Positions 56,293-60,460 of a stretch of DNA of 60,460 nucleotides are shown here, piece after piece. The notes below the pieces were generated by a model. It did no database searches, was not told the origin of the DNA, and saw nothing but the letters and a program-made list of their open reading frames with translations. Origin of the DNA: Thiohalomonas denitrificans (GTDB lineage: Bacteria; Pseudomonadota; Gammaproteobacteria; Thiohalomonadales; Thiohalomonadaceae); contig NZ_JAENYR010000015.1 of assembly GCF_016841685.1 (NCBI RefSeq), positions 1 to 60,460 on the forward strand. Direction: 5' to 3'. Position numbers and translations under genes: made by a program. Every line of letters begins with the position of its first letter. Position 1 is the first letter of the stretch.

Positions 56293-57258
56293 GTGGGGAG
56301 AGAAGGCACTTGGGTTGATCAACCTACCGACGAGCCGGTGAATGTGGCGCGTTGGAAGGCGGACGAAGAATTCGGCGTCTATCCCGAGGGTGCCCGGGAC
56401 AAAAGCCTGCTTATCTCTCCGGAACCGAAACCACACCTGTTTCTGATCCCGAGCCATCGCTATCTTTTCAAGAAATCTTTTGAGCGATATCCAGAGCAAT
56501 TTTGGGCGGAGATCATCGCCTACCGAGTCGGATGCCTGATTAAAGCGCCTGTGCCACCGGCCTTCGTGGGTTGGGATAGTGACAATGGCGTTTGCGGTGC
56601 TCTGGTCGAATGGTTTCTGGAGTACCCCGGAGACCCAGCGGAGCGCTACGTCCCTGGTGGCGATATCATGACCGACATGATCAAGGGGTTCGACCGAAGG
56701 CGGGGCCGCCAACACAACTTCGTCAGTATCGAGCGGTACTCTACGGTTTCCAGACGGAGCGGAAAGCTGGATGGCGACTGGCTGTTGTGGTGGTGCGATA
56801 CGCTTTTGCTTGACGCCCTTGTCGGTAACACCGATCGGCACCAGGATAATTGGGGTCTCCTCTGGCGCGATAGCGAACGGGCCAGAATGGCACCGGCTTT
56901 CGATAACGGAACCAGTTTGGGTCATGAGCTAGTTAACCGAAAGCTGGCCGGTTTTGCGGACCCCGACCGTATGGCTCGGTATATCGAGCGAGGAACCCAC
57001 CACATGCGCTGGAGGCTTGGTGATGAGTCTCAGGCCCAGCACTCGCAGCTGGTGGTGCAGCTTTGCGAAAGGCATCCGACGCTAAGAGAGCGCGCGAAAA
57101 TGCGGTTGAAACAGTTCAACATGGATACGATGAGGTCTATCATCACCGGAATGACGGCCTTCGATGTTCCGACCCCGCTAAGCGAAGAGCGGGCGGAATT
57201 CGTGTCTAATCTCACGGAAACACGTTATCGAAAGCTTCTCGAAGCGCTTTGCGGATAG
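56293..57258 (+). CDS. HipA-like kinase (C-terminal domain only)
   Basis: 321 residues. The kinase core of HipA is recognisable: an ATP-binding Lys near 60 (LFKKSF), the catalytic loop LVGNTDRHQDNW with Asp181 and Asn186, and the metal-binding FDNG with Asp204. HipA proteins phosphorylate proteins such as glutamyl-tRNA synthetase. This one has no HipA N-subdomain, and no hipB antitoxin precedes it. The next gene starts 2 nt after its stop and probably supplies the partner. Confidence 0.85.
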   Translation: MGREGTWVDQPTDEPVNVARWKADEEFGVYPEGARDKSLLISPEPKPHLFLIPSHRYLFKKSFERYPEQFWAEIIAYRVGCLIKAPVPPAFVGWDSDNGVCGALVEWFLEYPGDPAERYVPGGDIMTDMIKGFDRRRGRQHNFVSIERYSTVSRRSGKLDGDWLLWWCDTLLLDALVGNTDRHQDNWGLLWRDSERARMAPAFDNGTSLGHELVNRKLAGFADPDRMARYIERGTHHMRWRLGDESQAQHSQLVVQLCERHPTLRERAKMRLKQFNMDTMRSIITGMTAFDVPTPLSEERAEFVSNLTETRYRKLLEALCG

Positions 57259-57260
57259 CT

Positions 57261-57992
57261 ATGCAACTGATTGAACATACTTTTCTGCCTTTCCGTTTGC
57301 TCCTTACCTGGCAAGCCCCTGAGGGCAAGGAGCGGAGACGGTTTGCCGTGGGCGAACTGCGGGAAGCACAGGGTGGACTCTCATTTCGGTACCTGACGGA
57401 GAGCGAGGATTTCCGGAAGGCGCAGGAATTGGGCTTCAACTGCTATCCCGCCTTTCGCAAGACGAACCAGGTGTATTTTCATGGCGTCCGTGAGGCCTTT
57501 TTGCGTCGGGTACCGCCACGTTCGCGCAAGGACTTTCCCAAGTTTCTTCAGCAGTGGCGGCTTCGTGCTGACTCGGAGCTGCCCGATTTTACCCTCCTGG
57601 CGTATTGTGGAGCCAAGTTGCCGTCCGACGGATTCTCGCTGGTGTGGCCGCTGGAAGAGGTTACCCCGCCGGGGGAAGTCCTCCTTGAGGTTGCGGGTTT
57701 TCGCTACCAGGACATCCGATTAGAAGAACTGTCTGCCGGCATGCCGGTTCGCTTTACGCTGGAGCCAAGTAACCCTAAGGATCCAAATGCGTTGCGCATG
57801 GATGTAGACGGACGTCCTATCGGGTACGTCAACCGCTTCCAGCGCAATGCGGTAGCCAACTGGCTCGGACGTCACCAAATTGATGCATGGGTTGAGCGCT
57901 TCAATGGAACCTCCGAACGGCCACTGGTCTACGTATATTGCCGGGTATCAGAGCAGTCCAGTGCGCAACTGCCCCGAGCGGCTACTTGCTAG
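57261..57992 (+). CDS. HIRAN-domain protein, partner of the HipA-like kinase
   Basis: 243 residues from the ATG at 57261 (a TTG at 57249 would overlap the kinase). Residues ~130-215 are a HIRAN domain (VAGFRYQDIRL, FTLEPSNPKDPNALRMDV, GRPIGYVNRFQ), known to bind DNA 3' ends in other proteins. Residues 1-110 (VGELREAQGGLSFRYLTESEDF, then FLRRVPPRSRKDFPKFL) look like the HipA N-subdomain. Its position right behind a kinase without that subdomain suggests it is the missing half or the antitoxin (inference). Confidence 0.8.
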   Translation: MQLIEHTFLPFRLLLTWQAPEGKERRRFAVGELREAQGGLSFRYLTESEDFRKAQELGFNCYPAFRKTNQVYFHGVREAFLRRVPPRSRKDFPKFLQQWRLRADSELPDFTLLAYCGAKLPSDGFSLVWPLEEVTPPGEVLLEVAGFRYQDIRLEELSAGMPVRFTLEPSNPKDPNALRMDVDGRPIGYVNRFQRNAVANWLGRHQIDAWVERFNGTSERPLVYVYCRVSEQSSAQLPRAATC

Positions 57993-58175
57993 AGCCGCGT
58001 CTAGATTCGTTGTACCAGATCGCATCTCGCTTCCGCCCTCCACCTGATCAAGAAACTGATTTTCGGCCCGGCGGTCCGATTGGTGCATCTTTGGATTCGC
58101 GGAAACTTGCGCGAATGCGGGATATTGGGTGTGCCAGAAGGGGAGTGTTTTCTTGTTCATGCTTATCCCAAAAAT

Positions 58176-58203
58176 GAAAAAACCGCCTCAGGCGGCTTTT
58201 TCT
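58176..58203. terminator. Bidirectional terminator
   Basis: Stem CCGCC-TCA-GGCGG is flanked by A-run and T-run, so it can stop both strands. It lies 190 bp past the HIRAN gene. Confidence 0.85.
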
Positions 58204-58256
58204 CCCCATGGTAGAGCCGAAGCCGACTGCGCCAAAGGGTAGGCTGGTCTTGACCA

Positions 58257-58292
58257 TATCGCTTATTGCCGATGTCGACAATAAGCGATATT
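58257..58292. repeat. Perfect 13-bp inverted repeat
   Basis: ATATCGCTTATTG and CAATAAGCGATAT are exact complements with a 10-bp spacer (CCGATGTCGA). Its symmetry resembles an operator, but no gene next to it requires one. It could also be an insertion remnant. Confidence 0.55.
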
Positions 58293-58694
58293 AGCGGAGA
58301 TCGGTCGGGAGTCGGGCTAAAAGGTCGCATATCTACTCAAGCTTGATATGGCCTGTTCAGCGATCTCGGCACGAATTCATGGAATCTTCGGGTTGGTGGC
58401 TTCCACATCAGGAAGGAAGTTCCCCGAAAATCGAGGTCCTCGGGCCAGGGTGGGCTACAACGGCTTGAAACGATCTGAGAGATTCAAGTGCGGCACAGCG
58501 TGGACAAGATCATTTTAACCTGCTTTCGTAGGATTTGAACAGTAAGCAGGCGCCGCAAGTGTTTTTTTCATCTGGATTCGCACTTTTTCGCGAGAACTGA
58601 TGTGGTTCCATGCAGTCAATTGTGACTAACATCACCTAAATCCCGCCGGCAATCGGCGACCCTTTGTAAAATTCTTCTATTTCCAGGGTCTGCA

Positions 58695-59006
58695 ATGAAA
58701 TTACGATTTCTGATTCTTCCGATTATGCTTGTAGCCGCTGACGCCAGCGCGGACTCGACTCTCGATGCTGCCATCGGTGGCGGGATCGGTGGCGCTGCTG
58801 GTGCTGCGATCGGCAATGAAGTAGGTGGTCGCGACGGCGCTATTGTCGGTGGGGCTATCGGCGGCGCGGTCGGTGCCGCAGCGACTACTGACACCAAATC
58901 CAGTCACCCGTCCCCAGCTCCTGCTGTCAGTGCACCCGCCGTGCGGATAGAGCACTCGTCACCCGGTTTTTGCCCTCCTGGCCAAAGGAAAAAAGGGCGC
59001 TGTTAG
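58695..59006 (+). CDS. Glycine-zipper exported protein
   Basis: 103 residues. Signal peptide about 1-20 (LILPIMLVAADASA), then a glycine zipper (DAAIGGGIGGAAGAAIGNEVGGRDGAIVGGAIGG) able to insert in membranes, then a Pro/Ser-rich end with two Cys. Likely in the outer membrane or envelope. Function unknown. Confidence 0.85.
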   Translation: MKLRFLILPIMLVAADASADSTLDAAIGGGIGGAAGAAIGNEVGGRDGAIVGGAIGGAVGAAATTDTKSSHPSPAPAVSAPAVRIEHSSPGFCPPGQRKKGRC

Positions 59007-59067
59007 TCGGCTCGATTAGCCTGCCGGCTTCCGACGCCCCTACAAACCGATGAATCCCAGGCAGGGG

Positions 59068-59493
59068 TTACTTTCCCAGTTCATTCACCAGCGCGGCGAC
59101 TCGGTTTCGAATGTCGTCGCGGGCGGCCCGGAACACATCCATAATCTCCTCTTCGGTGCCGGTTGCGCGGGCCGGGTCCTCCAGGGGCCAGTGGACCTTG
59201 CGCGTCCCCGGCGGTAGCAGCGGGCAGTTCTCGTCCGCGTGGCCGCAGACGCTGACCACCAGGTCCGTCCCCTCGAGCATCTCGTCGGTCAGCCGGGTCG
59301 ACTCCTGGCCGGAGATGTCGATACCCACCTCTCTCATCACCGCAATCGCCCGCGGATTCTTGCCATGGGCCTCGATGCCGGCCGATTGCACCTCGATTTG
59401 TTCGCCCGCGAAGTGACGGGCCCAGCCTTCGGCCATCTGCGAGCGGCAGGAGTTGCCGGTGCAGAGAAATAGCAGCTTCGGTCTTTTCATCAT
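59068..59493 (-). CDS. arsC: Arsenate reductase ArsC (LMW phosphatase type)
   Basis: 141 residues with a GGGAGG site. It reduces arsenate to arsenite using thioredoxin-type chemistry. P-loop CTGNSCRS contains catalytic Cys11, and SVCGHADENC provides the redox Cys pair. The STRLTDEMLEGTDLVV part is typical. It is divergent from arsR and separated from it by a repeat element. A membrane arsenite pump is not in the window. Confidence 0.93.
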   Translation of the reverse strand: MMKRPKLLFLCTGNSCRSQMAEGWARHFAGEQIEVQSAGIEAHGKNPRAIAVMREVGIDISGQESTRLTDEMLEGTDLVVSVCGHADENCPLLPPGTRKVHWPLEDPARATGTEEEIMDVFRAARDDIRNRVAALVNELGK

Positions 59494-59521
59494 TGTGCTT
59501 CCCTCCCATTGTTGATTTTTC

Positions 59522-59657
59522 GTAACTAATCACCCCCTCCGTCATCCCCGCGTAGGCGGGAATCCAGAGAACAGAAGCATGGCTCAAAATGGATCCCCGC
59601 CTGCGCGGGGATGACGGAGTTCCTGGGCCGTGCGCGATCACCCGGACGAGCAGTCAC
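59522..59657 (+). repeat. GTAACTGCTC-ended repeat, copy B
   Basis: 136 bp from GTAACTAATC to GAGCAGTCAC. It matches the copies at 35729 and 60304 throughout, including the CGTCATCCCCGC and GCGGGGATGACGG arms. It lies upstream of arsC, possibly altering that promoter. Confidence 0.85.
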
Positions 59658-59718
59658 GATTTTTCGAGTGATTGATCTGGTACAGCACAGAATAACATCT
59701 GCTTTCTGAAATATATGG

Positions 59719-59747
59719 TTGACAGTATATATGCTTGTGCATATATT
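59719..59747 (+). promoter_or_regulatory. arsR promoter with ArsR operator
   Basis: TTGACA at 59719-59724 and TATATT at 59742-59747 with 17-bp spacing form a near-consensus sigma-70 promoter. An 8-bp perfect inverted repeat ATATATGC-TTGT-GCATATAT (59727-59746) overlaps it, the position for an ArsR-family repressor site. Confidence 0.85.
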
Positions 59748-59754
59748 GTGCACG

Positions 59755-60108
59755 ATGAATATCGATGTGGATACCTTCTTTGCCGCCTTGGCGCATCCGT
59801 TGCGACTGCGGGCGTTGCTGCTCCTGCACCAGGAGGGAGAGCTTTGCGTCTGTGAGTTGACCTATGCGCTTGGGGTGTCCCAGCCGATGATTTCCCGTCA
59901 CCTTGGCCAATTGCGACAAGGGGGGCTGGTCAGTGACCGGCGCCAGGGTCTGTGGGTCTACTACTGCCTGGCGGCCGACTTGCCGGAGTGGGCGCGACAG
60001 GTCCTGGCCTCCACGGCGAAGGGCGTGGCCGGGCAGGCACCTTATAACGAGGATCACGCCGCCCTGGCCAGTATGCCCAACCGGCCGGGTTCTGCCTGCT
60101 GTGGCTAG
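59755..60108 (+). CDS. arsR: ArsR-family metalloregulator
   Basis: 117 residues from the ATG at 59755; a TTG-started longer form (59719) overlaps the promoter. The winged helix contains the CVCEL metal motif (LCVCELTYALGVSQPMISRHL) typical of arsenic-sensing ArsR. It should repress itself, and perhaps arsC, until arsenite binds. Its stop TAG lies inside the terminal repeat of the element at 60105-60272, so that element may have trimmed the end of the protein. Confidence 0.92.
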   Translation: MNIDVDTFFAALAHPLRLRALLLLHQEGELCVCELTYALGVSQPMISRHLGQLRQGGLVSDRRQGLWVYYCLAADLPEWARQVLASTAKGVAGQAPYNEDHAALASMPNRPGSACCG

Positions 60109-60272
60109 GAGCCTGTCGGACTTAACGCTGATCTACTACGGAAAAGCCGGATTTGGCCATATTTTCCGATCTTTCTCGTTAAATAGATCCACTATTCGCC
60201 TCGAAAGATCGAAAAATCTGTCTCAAACCGGCTTTCCCTCGCTACGATCGGTCAAGTCCGACAGGCTCCTAG
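60105..60272. repeat. MITE-like element with 19-bp terminal inverted repeats
   Basis: CTAGGAGCCTGTCGGACTT at 60105-60123 is exactly complementary to 60254-60272. The element is 168 bp with no gene; its middle pairs further (GAAAAGCCGG near CCGGCTTTCCC). Ends like GAGCCTGTCGGACTT resemble insertion-sequence termini. It supplies the arsR stop codon. Confidence 0.8.
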
Positions 60273-60303
60273 CCTTAGCAGTGCTGTTGAAAAAAGTTTT
60301 TTG

Positions 60304-60460
60304 GTAACTACTCACCCCCTCCGTCATTCCCTGTCACCCCCGCGTAGGCGGGGGGTAGGCGGGAATCCAGAGAACAGAAGCATGGCTCAAAATGGATCCC
60401 CGCCTACGCGGGGATGACGGATTTCCTGGGCCGTGCGCGATCACCCGGGCGAGCAGTTAC
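60304..60460 (+). repeat. GTAACTGCTC-ended repeat, copy C
   Basis: 157 bp from GTAACTACTC to GAGCAGTTAC, ending exactly at the window edge. Compared with copy B it carries an internal duplication of the CCCCGCGTAGGCGGG part. Confidence 0.8.

Larger units (their letters stand above)
57993..58694. other. Gap behind the HIRAN gene
   Basis: About 700 bp with no supported gene. It contains the terminator and hairpin listed next and otherwise AT-richer sequence with no recognised signal. Confidence 0.6.

Noticed and set aside
23173-59006. GlyGly-CTERM cargo for the rhombosortase
   Set aside because: No product ends with a Gly-rich motif, one hydrophobic helix and a basic end. The glycine-zipper protein at 58695 has a different layout.

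Overview
The window is about 60 kb of a GC-rich bacterial chromosome. Gene order and families point to a gammaproteobacterium: ubiC-ubiA, recG, ridA, spoT-rpoZ-gmk, yicC, rph, rdgB, hemW, a type II secretion block, thiS-thiG-trmB and mutY-yggX. Species cannot be fixed from the sequence. A rhombosortase next to type II secretion genes, a RAYT/REP system and several short inverted-repeat elements suggest an environmental lineage with many extragenic repeats.

Positions 1-36 kb are mostly core chromosome. Leftmost are a repeat cluster, a PDC-sensor protein, MltF, a UbiA-family protein with a degraded active site, UbiC, RecG and RidA. A 4.5-kb Rhs gene interrupts this core. It encodes a signal peptide, YD repeats, an EF-hand/dockerin-like insert and a cysteine-rich variable tip, and is followed by a four-helix membrane protein (candidate immunity) and a displaced Rhs scrap. 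Next come spoT, rpoZ, gmk, a RAYT transposase with five REP-like palindromes, yicC, a Ser/Thr kinase and PP2C phosphatase pair, rph, rdgB and hemW with three small genes. A gspI-J-K-L-M-N block (no gspC-H) is divergent from a rhombosortase. Then trmB, thiG, thiS, tRNA-Gly(CCC), an AsmA-family gene, mutY, three inverted-repeat elements, yggX and tRNA-Phe(GAA).

Positions 36.3-53.7 kb are an accessory region anchored in tRNA-Phe. The last 45 bases of the tRNA recur exactly at 44761-44805 and with four mismatches at 53660-53704, dividing the region into two segments. Segment 1 opens with a cluster of attC sites without an integrase (CALIN): four cassettes, probably five, each of cassettes 1-4 having a start core site that pairs with its own R'' site. 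It is followed by a tightly overlapping three-gene ABC-three-component (ABC-3C) operon, a predicted defence system, and three genes of unknown function. Segment 2 holds a scrap of hsdM, a spondin-domain protein, the 3' scrap of a tyrosine recombinase, a large PAS-GGDEF diguanylate cyclase, an exported TPR protein and a histidine kinase that shares its sensor module with the cyclase.

Positions 53.7-60.5 kb hold a multi-S1-domain RNA-binding protein, a DUF429 protein, a HipA-like kinase directly followed by a HIRAN-domain protein (candidate toxin-antitoxin or defence pair), a glycine-zipper exported protein, divergent arsC/arsR with a clear promoter-operator, and more copies of inverted-repeat elements. 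The best candidates for something undescribed are the HipA-kinase/HIRAN pair, the CALIN proteins, the Rhs tip/immunity pair and the tandem tRNA-Phe island.
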